Source: an uncultured Eubacteriales bacterium (GTDB taxonomy: Bacteria > Bacillota > Clostridia > Christensenellales > CAG-314). Taken from it: DNA of 60,231 nucleotides. The notes under the pieces are model-generated. The model was not told the DNA's origin. It searched no databases and saw only the letters and a program-made list of their open reading frames with translations. The position numbers and the translations under genes are program-made. Below are positions 36,045 through 43,639 of this stretch, piece by piece. The stretch lies in contig CARAIG010000064.1 in assembly GCA_948938605.1 (NCBI GenBank), positions 1 to 60,231 of the forward strand, given 5' to 3'. Each line of letters starts with the position of its first letter. Position 1 is the stretch's first letter.

Positions 36045-36239
36045 TATATCCGTTTCGCCCAAGATGTAGTCTACGCTTGTGTTATAGTAACGGGCAAGTT
36101 TAATCAAAACTTGCGTGGGTACGTCGTTTTCGCCAGTTTCGTATTTGGAGTATCCCGTTTGCGACATACCCAGCATTTTTGCAATTTCCGTTTGGTTTTT
36201 GTCGTTGTCTTCTCTTAAATCCCGTATTCTTTTATACAT
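36021..36239 (-). CDS. Xre-family helix-turn-helix repressor
   Basis: A 72-residue cro/C1-type DNA-binding protein: helix-turn-helix QTEIAKMLGMSQTGYSKYETG (written as QTEIAKMLGMSQ and TGYSKYETG) followed by the family sequence VLIKLARYYNTSVDYILGETD. It is transcribed away from the LRR lipoprotein gene; the shared 160-base intergenic region has paired AACCTGAAAxAG sites overlapping promoters on both strands, so autoregulation and control of the neighbour are likely. RBS AGGGGGA. Confidence 0.9.
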   Translation of the reverse strand: MYKRIRDLREDNDKNQTEIAKMLGMSQTGYSKYETGENDVPTQVLIKLARYYNTSVDYILGETDITKRYPTN

Positions 36240-36293
36240 AATTTTCCCCCTGTATTTTAGTTTTCGTTCAAAACCGATAAATTATAACTTAAT

Positions 36294-36335
36294 CTGTTTC
36301 AGGTTATTGACTTTTAACCTGAAATAGGTTAATAT
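36294..36335. promoter_or_regulatory. Divergent promoter with paired operator-like sites
   Basis: Plus-strand promoter TTGACT (36307-36312), 17 bases, TAATAT (36330-36335), whose spacer is occupied by AACCTGAAATAGGTT (36316-36330). An inverted copy, AACCTGAAACAG on the minus strand (36305-36294), lies just upstream of a minus-strand TATAAT (36287-36282) for the Xre gene. A weaker half site AACCGAACTGAAAT is at 36342. The arrangement fits a repressor operator (inference). Confidence 0.72.
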
Positions 36336-36399
36336 GTATTTAACCGAACTGAAATCAAAAAAAATTTCGGACAATTACTAATGATAAGGGGAATTGGAA

Positions 36400-38400
36400 A
36401 TGAAAAAAACATTATTGCTATTTTTAATAACACTGCTGGCATTTTGTACGGTAATGCTGTGCGTATCGTGTAAACAGCATACCGAACACAGTTACGGCGA
36501 ATGGAAAGTAGTTAGCGAAGCAACGTGTACTGTTAAGGGGGAGCGCGAACGCGAATGCACTGAGTGCGGAAACAAGCAAACAGAGGAAATTCCTATGCTT
36601 CAACACGAAGTCGAGAACTTTGAAGTTGTAAGGGCACCCGATTGCGTTACGGACGGTAAAAAAAGCGGAGTTTGTAAGTTGTGCAATCAAACGGTTGAAG
36701 TCACTGTTAAAGCGTTGGGACACGATGTATCCCAAACGTGGACTGTCGGAAACGCAACTCACTGGCATTCTTGTGCCCGCTGTGAAGCAAAACTCGACGA
36801 AAGCGCGCATGTACTTAAAGACGGGGTGTGCGAAACCTGCGGATATTGCGAACAGGTTTTGGCTGAATTGACTTACGAACTGCTTACCGACGGAACTTAT
36901 GCGGTAACGGGTTATACGAACAAGGAACAAGCCAACGCGGTAGACATTCCGTCAACTTACCAAGGTAAACAAGTAACGATCGTAGGTATGATGGCATTTA
37001 TGAATGACAAAATAAAAAGTATAACGATTGCAGAAGGAATTACGACATTAAAATCGTATTGCTTTTGGGGTACAGGGATAGCAACTATAACTTTGCCGGA
37101 TAGCGTAACAGTGTGCGAAAAGAACGCTTTTCAACAAAGCGTTAATCTTGAAACAGTAAATTTAGGATGCGGGTTGACGGAAATTCCCGAAAGAATGTTT
37201 TACCAATGCGGTAATTTAAAGCACATAAACATTCCCGATTGTATAACTTCAATAGGAAATTATGCTTTTGCAGAAACAGGTTTAGAAACGTTTAGTATAA
37301 AAAGTGCTTCGATCAATATTGGTAAATATGCTTTTAGTAAGTGCGAAAATTTACAAAAAATTATTTTTGAAGAGGGCGTAGAAAACATTATGTCGGTTCT
37401 TTCGGGATATCATTTTTCCAACTGTTCTAATTTAACGGAAATACAATTGCCGTCTACCGTAAATACCATATATAAGTATTTCTTTAACAATGCGCCGTCT
37501 TTGCAAAGTATAAAAGTAGACGAAGCGAACGAAACTTTTTGCTCGAAAAACGGTATCTTATACGACAAATCTTTAACAAAAATTATAAAAGTTCCACAAG
37601 GAATAAAGGGAGTAATAGATATACCCGAAGGCATAACTTCTATTCCTGCCGAAACATTTTGGTATTGCTCAGGTATTACCGGTATTAATTTGCCGAATAC
37701 TGTAAAATCGGTAGGACAAAATGCTTTTACTGCAACAAGTATTAAATCAATGGTCTTTCCTGACAGCGTAAAAACAATTTCGAAAAACGTATTTAATAAA
37801 TGTGCTGAATTAAAATCGGTTCACATAGGTAGCGGGGTGACAAGCTTGACAGAAATGTTTAGTAATTGCGAATCGGTTATAGACAATATAACTGTAAGCG
37901 ATCTAAACGAAAAATACAAATCGGAAAATAATGCAATTTTATCCAAAGACGGTCAAGTATTGTATCGTGCAAATAAATTAGGGGAAATACCCGAAGGCGT
38001 AACGGAAATTTCGAGTTACGCATTTGAGAATAATAAAACATTGACAAATATTACCATCCCCGAAAACGTTAAATATATTTACCGAGGTGCATTTGCAGGT
38101 TGCATAAATCTAGCAAAAGTTACATTGCCTCAATCATTATGGTCTATCGACGCATACTGTTTTCAAAATACGGCTATTAGCGAAATCGTAATTCCGAAAA
38201 ACGTAAAAAACATAAGCTGTTGGGCTTTTGACGAATGTACAAAACTAACAAAAGTAACTTTTGAAAGCACCGACAATTGGAAAGTAACAAAAAACGGCGC
38301 ATCGTCTACCACAGCGCTAGAAATTGACGTGTCGAATGCCGCAACAAATGCCGAAAACTTTTTAGGTCAATATTACGATTACAAATGGGAAAGGCGTTGA
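36400..38400 (+). CDS. BspA-type leucine-rich-repeat lipoprotein with cysteine modules
   Basis: 666 residues. The start at 36400 follows GGGGAATTGG and begins a lipoprotein signal peptide (lipobox LCVSC); a TTG two codons earlier is less likely. Residues ~25-150 contain three Cys-pair modules (CTECGN, CKLCNQ, CARCEA, CETCGY) spaced by His-rich segments such as TCTVKGERERECTEC, a pattern common in clostridial surface proteins. The rest is LRR_5 repeats with the TIPENVKYIYRGAFAGC-type consensus. Probably an adhesin or exposed scaffold. It is likely controlled by the divergent Xre repressor. Confidence 0.87.
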   Translation: MKKTLLLFLITLLAFCTVMLCVSCKQHTEHSYGEWKVVSEATCTVKGERERECTECGNKQTEEIPMLQHEVENFEVVRAPDCVTDGKKSGVCKLCNQTVEVTVKALGHDVSQTWTVGNATHWHSCARCEAKLDESAHVLKDGVCETCGYCEQVLAELTYELLTDGTYAVTGYTNKEQANAVDIPSTYQGKQVTIVGMMAFMNDKIKSITIAEGITTLKSYCFWGTGIATITLPDSVTVCEKNAFQQSVNLETVNLGCGLTEIPERMFYQCGNLKHINIPDCITSIGNYAFAETGLETFSIKSASINIGKYAFSKCENLQKIIFEEGVENIMSVLSGYHFSNCSNLTEIQLPSTVNTIYKYFFNNAPSLQSIKVDEANETFCSKNGILYDKSLTKIIKVPQGIKGVIDIPEGITSIPAETFWYCSGITGINLPNTVKSVGQNAFTATSIKSMVFPDSVKTISKNVFNKCAELKSVHIGSGVTSLTEMFSNCESVIDNITVSDLNEKYKSENNAILSKDGQVLYRANKLGEIPEGVTEISSYAFENNKTLTNITIPENVKYIYRGAFAGCINLAKVTLPQSLWSIDAYCFQNTAISEIVIPKNVKNISCWAFDECTKLTKVTFESTDNWKVTKNGASSTTALEIDVSNAATNAENFLGQYYDYKWERR

Positions 38401-38441
38401 TAAAATAGTTTTAAAACGGCAATCGGATTGATTAATAATGC

Positions 38442-38470
38442 TTGACAATGTTTTTACCTTTTTGTATAAT
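38442..38470 (+). promoter_or_regulatory. Strong sigma-A promoter of rplM-rpsI
   Basis: Consensus TTGACA (38442-38447), 17-base spacer, TATAAT (38465-38470). Confidence 0.92.
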
Positions 38471-38476
38471 AAAAAG

Positions 38477-38592
38477 GCTGTGAATAATTCGGTACGGTAT
38501 TTTAAGCTCTGCCGTATCTAAACCGCATTCCACTGGCGGTAATTGTTCAACCGTGAACAGCAAACAAACTTAAATATCTAGGAGAAATTAAA
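38477..38592 (+). promoter_or_regulatory. Structured 5' leader of rplM (L13-leader-like)
   Basis: The 116-base leader can form TACGG/CCGTA (38493-38497 with 38512-38516), ACCGC/GCGGT (38522-38526 with 38536-38540) and GTTCA/TGAAC (38544-38548 with 38554-38558), or alternatively GCTGT near the 5' end with ACAGC (38557-38561). Position and size match the autoregulatory L13 leaders known upstream of rplM in Firmicutes. Assignment to that exact RNA family is an inference. Confidence 0.6.
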
Positions 38593-39027
38593 ATGGTTAA
38601 GACTTTTATGGCTAAAAAGGAAGCCGTTGAAAGGAAATGGTATGTAGTTGACGCTGCCGGTAAACCCCTTGGCCGCGTTGCTAGTCAAGTAGCTTCAATA
38701 CTCCGCGGTAAAAACAAGCCTACATTTACGCCGCACGTTGATACGGGCGATTACGTAATCGTTATCAATTGCGACAAGGTTGTTTTAACGGGTAAAAAAC
38801 TCGAACAAAAAATGTATGTTCGCCGTTCGCCCCGTCCCGGTCATCTTAAACAAACAAAGTACAGCAAACTTATGGCGGAACGCAGCGATTTTGCTATGAT
38901 GAAAGCTGTTAAAGGTATGCTTCCCCACAACAGTTTGGGCAGACAAATGTTAACCAAACTTCGCGTTTACAAAGGCGCCGAACACAAGCACGAGGCACAA
39001 CAACCTGTTGCGCTTGTATTGGAATAA
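38593..39027 (+). CDS. rplM: 50S ribosomal protein L13 (uL13)
   Basis: 144 residues with the L13 signatures WYVVDAAGKPLGRVAS, GDYVIVINCDKVVLTGKK and GMLPHNSLGRQMLTKLRVY. RBS AGGAGA. First gene of the conserved rplM-rpsI operon. Confidence 0.98.
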   Translation: MVKTFMAKKEAVERKWYVVDAAGKPLGRVASQVASILRGKNKPTFTPHVDTGDYVIVINCDKVVLTGKKLEQKMYVRRSPRPGHLKQTKYSKLMAERSDFAMMKAVKGMLPHNSLGRQMLTKLRVYKGAEHKHEAQQPVALVLE

Positions 39028-39041
39028 GGAGGAAATGAACA

Positions 39042-39452
39042 ATGGCTAAAGCAGTAGCAAAGAAAAAGGTTCAATTTTGGGGAACGGGCCGCAGAAAGAA
39101 GTCCATCGCTCGCGTAAGACTTATTCCCAACGGCAGCGGTAATATAACAATCAACAAACGTTCTATCGACGAATATTTCGGACTTGATACGTTAAAGTAC
39201 ATCGTACGTCAACCGTTAAACGCAACCGAAACGTTAAATAAATACGACGTAGTGGTAAATGTTACCGGCGGCGGTTACACAGGACAAGCAGGTGCAATCC
39301 GTCACGGTATTTCCCGCGCATTGGTACTTGCAGGTGAAGACAAGGCTACTCTTAAAAAGAGCGGTTTCTTAACACGTGACCCCCGTATGAAGGAAAGAAA
39401 GAAGTACGGATTGAAGAAAGCGCGTAAGGCTCCTCAATTCAGCAAGCGTTAA
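39042..39452 (+). CDS. rpsI: 30S ribosomal protein S9 (uS9)
   Basis: 136 residues; GTGRRKKSIARVRLIPG-like start, GGGYTGQAGAIRHGISRAL, and the conserved Arg/Lys-rich tail ending KAPQFSKR that reaches the P-site tRNA in the ribosome. RBS AAGGAGG, 14 bases after rplM. Confidence 0.98.
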   Translation: MAKAVAKKKVQFWGTGRRKKSIARVRLIPNGSGNITINKRSIDEYFGLDTLKYIVRQPLNATETLNKYDVVVNVTGGGYTGQAGAIRHGISRALVLAGEDKATLKKSGFLTRDPRMKERKKYGLKKARKAPQFSKR

Positions 39453-39469
39453 TTCGAACGGCTATTTTC

Positions 39470-39503
39470 AAAACTCTCTCGGTTTTCGAGAGAGTTTTTT
39501 TTT
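39470..39503 (+). terminator. Intrinsic terminator of rplM-rpsI
   Basis: Perfect 11-bp stem AAACTCTCTCG / CGAGAGAGTTT followed by nine T. Confidence 0.93.
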
Positions 39504-39584
39504 GTATCAATTGCATTTTAACAAGTTGTAGTGGAATTGCTGTTAATATGTTAAAAGTGTTTAATGCGCGGTCGATTTGTTACA

Positions 39585-39613
39585 TTGACATAATTTTTAA
39601 TGTAATATATAAT
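39585..39613 (+). promoter_or_regulatory. Sigma-A promoter of the GLUG-repeat lipoprotein
   Basis: TTGACA (39585-39590), 17 bases, TATAAT (39608-39613). The 324-base gap 39453-39776 otherwise holds only the terminator above and a ~160-base untranslated leader with no structure I can name. Confidence 0.85.
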
Positions 39614-39776
39614 ATACAAAAATAATATCGTTTAAATTGTTCAAGTTTATAGCAACTCCTTTGTGCTTTTGCAGTTTATATGGCGTAACGGATAATGCTG
39701 TGTGTATTTATACAATTTGAATTGTATAATGGTAGCAAACGAATTATTGAAAAAAACACAATTTAAGGAGTATCTA

Positions 39777-41840
39777 ATGAATAAAAAACTAGCGGGAATA
39801 TTATTTGCCATATTTGTTTTAATTGCAGGTTGCGGCATATTTGCGTCTTGCAAACACGTTTGCACATTCCGCGAATGGCAAACGGTTAATGCGCCTACTT
39901 GTACCGAGCAAGGTCTTAAACAGCGCATTTGTTCGTCTTGCGGTGAAACGGAAACGCAAATTTTGGAAATCGACCCGAATAATCACAAATTGAAAAAAGT
40001 TGATGCAACTAATGCGGATTGCACAAACGACGGTAAAACCGAACATCAGCAGTGCGTACGCTGCAATAAGTATTTCGATATGAACGGTACGGAAATACCG
40101 CTCGATCAAATTGTCATTAAAGCTAAACACACATTAACCGATGTTTCGGCAAACGGAGCCACGTGCACAACCGAAGGTAACGTTGCGTATAAGCACTGTA
40201 CCGTTTGTCAAAAGAATTTTGACGGCAGCGGCAACGAATTAACTGACGTTACTGTACCTGTCGATTCAACCAATCACAATTTGCAACCCGTTGGTAAAGT
40301 TGACGCCACTTGTACAACCGACGGAACGGCAGAACACAATCATTGTACGCGTTGCGGTAAAAACTTCGATGTTAACGGTAACGAATTGACGAGCATTGTT
40401 ATTCCCAAAGGTCACAAGTTTGACAGCGAAAGCATTTACTGCTTGGTATGCAAAAAGCATATTATCCAATCTGCCGAAGATCTTTGTAAATTCCGCGACA
40501 GCGTAAATAGCGGCAATAATTATGCCGACCAAACTGTAATTTTGGAAGCGGACATCGAACTTGACGGACAATGGGTACCCATTGGCAACCAACCGCGATC
40601 GGGCGGCGATGCGTCTAAATATTTTAAAGGTACGTTTGACGGTCAAAACCATACGATTAGCGGAATAAACATTACCGTCAACGTAGATGATTATTGCGCA
40701 TCGTTATTCGGTATTACAGCCAATGCCGTAATAAAAAATTTAATTGTACAAGGTACGTTTACAAACGAAATCGATACCGTAGCAGGAATAGTAGGTTGCG
40801 ATTTGAGCTTGGCAGAGGAAGAAACTTTAATAGATAACTGTAAAGTTGAAAATTCCGTAATTACGGGCGATTGCGTCGGCGGAATAATTTCGAGAGCTTA
40901 CGGCGCAGGAAAAATAACAATAAGCAATTGTCAAACAAAAGGCGTATTTGCTACCGCTGCAAAAGGAAAGGTGGGCGGAATAGTATGTATTAACAAAAAC
41001 TTTACAACTATAAGTAATTGCATTAACTATGCCGAAATTAAAGGCGGTAATGCAGGTACAGCGGGAATTATCGCATATGCAAACTCTAACGTTTTAGTAG
41101 TTGACTGTATAAATTACGGAACGGTAGGTACCTTGAACGATAAATACGTTGCGGGTATTTTAGGTTATCAAGCGGGCTTGGAAAACGTTACTGTTAGGGA
41201 CAGCGTAAATAACGGCAATATTACCGGCATTAGCGCAGGCGGAATTTACGGTGTACACGGAAACAGCCAATGCGTAACGATAAGCGGCTGCAAAAACAAC
41301 GGCGAAATTGTCGGCGTTAGCGAAGCGGGCGGAATAGCCTGTACTGTAAGCGGAACGGTAACAAACTGTTTGAACAACGGCAAAGTTACGGCAACTGGAT
41401 CAAACGGTCTTGTCGGCGGAGTTGTCGGTCGTGCTTCGGGAAGCGAAGATTTGACTGTTAGTGACTGTTCGGGCGGAACTGCGGCGTTGAATGCCGATTA
41501 CAAGGGACGTATAATAGGCGCCGTTCACAACGGACTTGCGGTAGTTTATCTTTCCGTCGACGACAATAACGGCGACGATTACTCCGAAGGTTTGCCCACA
41601 GTCGGTTGCGTAGGAATGTATACTGCCTATTCGACTATGGTAGTTCAAAGCGGAACGCTGCGCGGTCAAACCGTATCGATTGACGGCAACGGCGCGGCAG
41701 GTTGGATAGTTATCGAAGCGGAAGCAAGGTGGGTTGGATATGACGAATCGGACGAAAAAACTACCTGGCTTTGGAATAAAAATACGCAGCAATTTGAAAA
41801 GACGTCTGCAACGCCTATCCCTTTGCAACCCAAAAATTAA
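39777..41840 (+). CDS. Surface lipoprotein with cysteine modules and GLUG-like beta-helix repeats
   Basis: 687 residues. The start at 39777 follows AAGGAG and opens a lipoprotein signal peptide (lipobox IFASC); an upstream in-frame ATG at 39702 would add 25 residues before the signal. Residues ~25-215 have four or more repeats of the C-x2-C / HxLxxV module (CSSCGETE, CVRCNKYFD, CTVCQKNFDG, CTRCGKNFD), each preceded by ATCTxxG. From ~260 on there are ~25-residue repeats like VGGIVCINKNFTTISNCINY and GGIYGVHGNSQCVTISGC, resembling GLUG / right-handed beta-helix repeats of extracellular adhesins or proteases. No enzyme motif. It shares the cysteine-module architecture with the lipoprotein at 36400. 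Confidence 0.83.
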   Translation: MNKKLAGILFAIFVLIAGCGIFASCKHVCTFREWQTVNAPTCTEQGLKQRICSSCGETETQILEIDPNNHKLKKVDATNADCTNDGKTEHQQCVRCNKYFDMNGTEIPLDQIVIKAKHTLTDVSANGATCTTEGNVAYKHCTVCQKNFDGSGNELTDVTVPVDSTNHNLQPVGKVDATCTTDGTAEHNHCTRCGKNFDVNGNELTSIVIPKGHKFDSESIYCLVCKKHIIQSAEDLCKFRDSVNSGNNYADQTVILEADIELDGQWVPIGNQPRSGGDASKYFKGTFDGQNHTISGINITVNVDDYCASLFGITANAVIKNLIVQGTFTNEIDTVAGIVGCDLSLAEEETLIDNCKVENSVITGDCVGGIISRAYGAGKITISNCQTKGVFATAAKGKVGGIVCINKNFTTISNCINYAEIKGGNAGTAGIIAYANSNVLVVDCINYGTVGTLNDKYVAGILGYQAGLENVTVRDSVNNGNITGISAGGIYGVHGNSQCVTISGCKNNGEIVGVSEAGGIACTVSGTVTNCLNNGKVTATGSNGLVGGVVGRASGSEDLTVSDCSGGTAALNADYKGRIIGAVHNGLAVVYLSVDDNNGDDYSEGLPTVGCVGMYTAYSTMVVQSGTLRGQTVSIDGNGAAGWIVIEAEARWVGYDESDEKTTWLWNKNTQQFEKTSATPIPLQPKN

Positions 41841-41972
41841 TTTATTGTGCAATTTGCGTTTTTGTCAATAGTGTCACAAATAAAGCATTATTTTACAAGT
41901 TACGCATATTTTGTAAGATATAATATATCGTACGCAAACATACAAAACATATTTTTTAAAGGAGCATTGCAT

Positions 41973-42866
41973 ATGAAAAAAATAGCCGTAATAGGGGGCG
42001 GCGTAGCCGGTTTGTCGGCTGCAATTTACGCTTTGCGCGCCAATGCCGAAGTTACGTTGTTCGAACAATTCGGTCTGGGCGGATATACGGCAAATTTGAC
42101 TAAAATTCACAATTACCCGTCGTATCCCGATATTGAGGGTTGGGAACTTGCTAACAATATGGCAAAACACGCTAAGTCACTGGGTTTAACGGACGTTGTC
42201 CGTCAACGCGTCGAAAGTTTAATGCACAACTTAGACGGCAGTTTTGAAATAGTAACAAGCAAGCAAACTTACAATTTTAACGCCGTAGTCGTAGCAACGG
42301 GGACAACCCGTAATAAATTGGGCATTGAGGACGCATACGTAGGCAAGGGCGTAAGTTACTGTGCAACTTGCGACGGCAATTTTTACAAGGGACAAAAAAC
42401 GGCGGTGGTAGGCGCTAACGGTCACGCCGTAAGCGAAGCGCTGTATCTTGCGGACTTGTGCGAAACTGTTTACTTGCTTGCGCCTGCCGACAAACTTGCG
42501 TTGAGCGAACGCAAGCAGGAAAAACTCGACAATAAAACAAACATTCAAATTGTTTACAACGCTAAGGTTACAAATATCTACGGCGAAGGCAAAGTGGAAG
42601 GGCTTAAATATACCGTCAACGGCGCGCAAAACGAACTTGCCGTCGGCGGAATATTCATTGCCGTCGGTTCGAGTCCCGCTACCGACTTTATTAAAATTGA
42701 CGGACTGCAACTTGACAAGGGCTTTATTGTCGTCGACGATATGTGCCGTTCGTCCGTTCAAGGCTTGTTTGCGGCGGGTGACGTTACCAACGGAAAACTT
42801 AAACAAATAGTAACGGCGTGTGCTGACGGTGCCAAGGCAGGCACCTCCGCTTCTAAGACCGTATAA
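41973..42866 (+). CDS. Thioredoxin-reductase-like FAD/NAD(P)H oxidoreductase
   Basis: 297 residues. FAD-binding GGGVAGLSAAIYAL at the N-terminus, ATGTTRNKLG, redox-active CATCDGNF (CxxC, ~132-135), NAD(P)-binding VVGANGHAVSEA and GLFAAGDVTNG near the C-terminus, all as in bacterial thioredoxin reductases. The start is taken at the conserved MKKIAVIGGGVAG with AAAGGAG upstream. Oddity: the last five codons (SKTV and stop) belong to the left arm of an intergenic repeat, so the natural C-terminus seems to have been replaced. No thioredoxin gene lies nearby. Confidence 0.9.
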   Translation: MKKIAVIGGGVAGLSAAIYALRANAEVTLFEQFGLGGYTANLTKIHNYPSYPDIEGWELANNMAKHAKSLGLTDVVRQRVESLMHNLDGSFEIVTSKQTYNFNAVVVATGTTRNKLGIEDAYVGKGVSYCATCDGNFYKGQKTAVVGANGHAVSEALYLADLCETVYLLAPADKLALSERKQEKLDNKTNIQIVYNAKVTNIYGEGKVEGLKYTVNGAQNELAVGGIFIAVGSSPATDFIKIDGLQLDKGFIVVDDMCRSSVQGLFAAGDVTNGKLKQIVTACADGAKAGTSASKTV

Positions 42867-42979
42867 ACATCGCAATACTGCGTTAAACTGCGAACGGTGG
42901 GCGCAGTCACGTATGTCCGTATACGCTCCTTTGCCACCGTCTTGTTTGCCTCGTCTTGCTCGTTTCTACGGTCTTAGAA
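42851..42979. repeat. Intergenic structured repeat, copy B1
   Basis: 129 bases closed by a perfect 13-bp inverted repeat TTCTAAGACCGTA / TACGGTCTTAGAA. Compared with A1 (33694), the left arm has C to A and the right arm G to T at the paired position. Inner stems are CGGTGG/CCACCG and CGTAT/ATACG. It overlaps the end of the flavoprotein gene. Confidence 0.85.
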
Positions 42980-42991
42980 TAATGTAGGATG

Positions 42992-43153
42992 ATTTGGGGG
43001 CGTCTGCGTTGTTAAACTGCGTACTCACGCTCAGTCCTTAGCCGAGCAACACAGTTGCGACCGCCACGAAGCGTTAGCGTAGTAGTTACGTCTAGTAAAC
43101 TCCCTAGCGGGCTATTCGTTTGCCTTGTATCCGCCCCCCTTCTACGGGCTTAG
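42992..43153. repeat. Intergenic structured repeat, copy B2
   Basis: Shares CTGCGTTGTTAAACTGCG, ACTCACGCTC and GTCCTTAGCCGAGCAAC with A2 and its trailing module, an apical hairpin TTAC-GTCTA-GTAA, and the end CTACGGGCTTAG. Here the flanking arms are GGGGGCG and CGCCCCC, whereas in A2 the same places read AAAAGTG and GCACCTTT. Confidence 0.75.
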
Positions 43154-43189
43154 TGGCAAGACAATTTTAGTGTAAAATGCGTAATGCTT

Positions 43190-43565
43190 AATGCGCAATG
43201 CGTAATGTTGGCGGCGTTAATAATACATTACGCTACGCTAGATCTCTCCGCGCGGCACAAGTGCCTTGGTCGAGATGACATATTATTAAAGCGTATCAAT
43301 ATATAATACACTTCGATCAACTCTATACTATGTCATGTCGAGCGCAGTTTCGCCAAAGGACGGCGAATGTTGCGAGATATCTAGGCGAGTAATACGAGTC
43401 GCACTATAAAAGAATTAATTATAAACAATCGATTACCCGTAGGGTGGGCAGACTCTTGCCCGCCGCACATTGTGACCTTTTCCGTCTTTGCGAGCGAAGC
43501 GAAGCAATCCGGAATTAAATTAAACTCAACCATAATTGCGCATTGTGCATTACGCATTGCGCATT
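43190..43565. repeat. 376-base nested inverted-repeat element
   Basis: Perfect 18-bp outer arms AATGCGCAATGCGTAATG (43190-43207) and its complement (43548-43565), next to further AATGCG iterations. A second, inner pair has CTAGATCTCTC ... CGAGATGACATA (43238-43282) facing TATGTCATGTCG ... GAGATATCTAG (43329-43384). It also contains GCGAGCGAAGCGAAGCAATCC (21 bases at 43488-43509, a motif also half-present near 34070). No gene is visible in 42867-43639. Confidence 0.7.
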
Positions 43566-43639
43566 CAACAAAACCATTACTCATTAAAAATTAAATAACG
43601 TACCAAAGAAGACATATTCAATATTTAACGGAGGATTAT

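Noticed and set aside
43175..43565. CRISPR array suggested by repeated AATGCG-type units
   Set aside because: The units are short, irregular and partly inverted, with no regular spacers and no cas gene.
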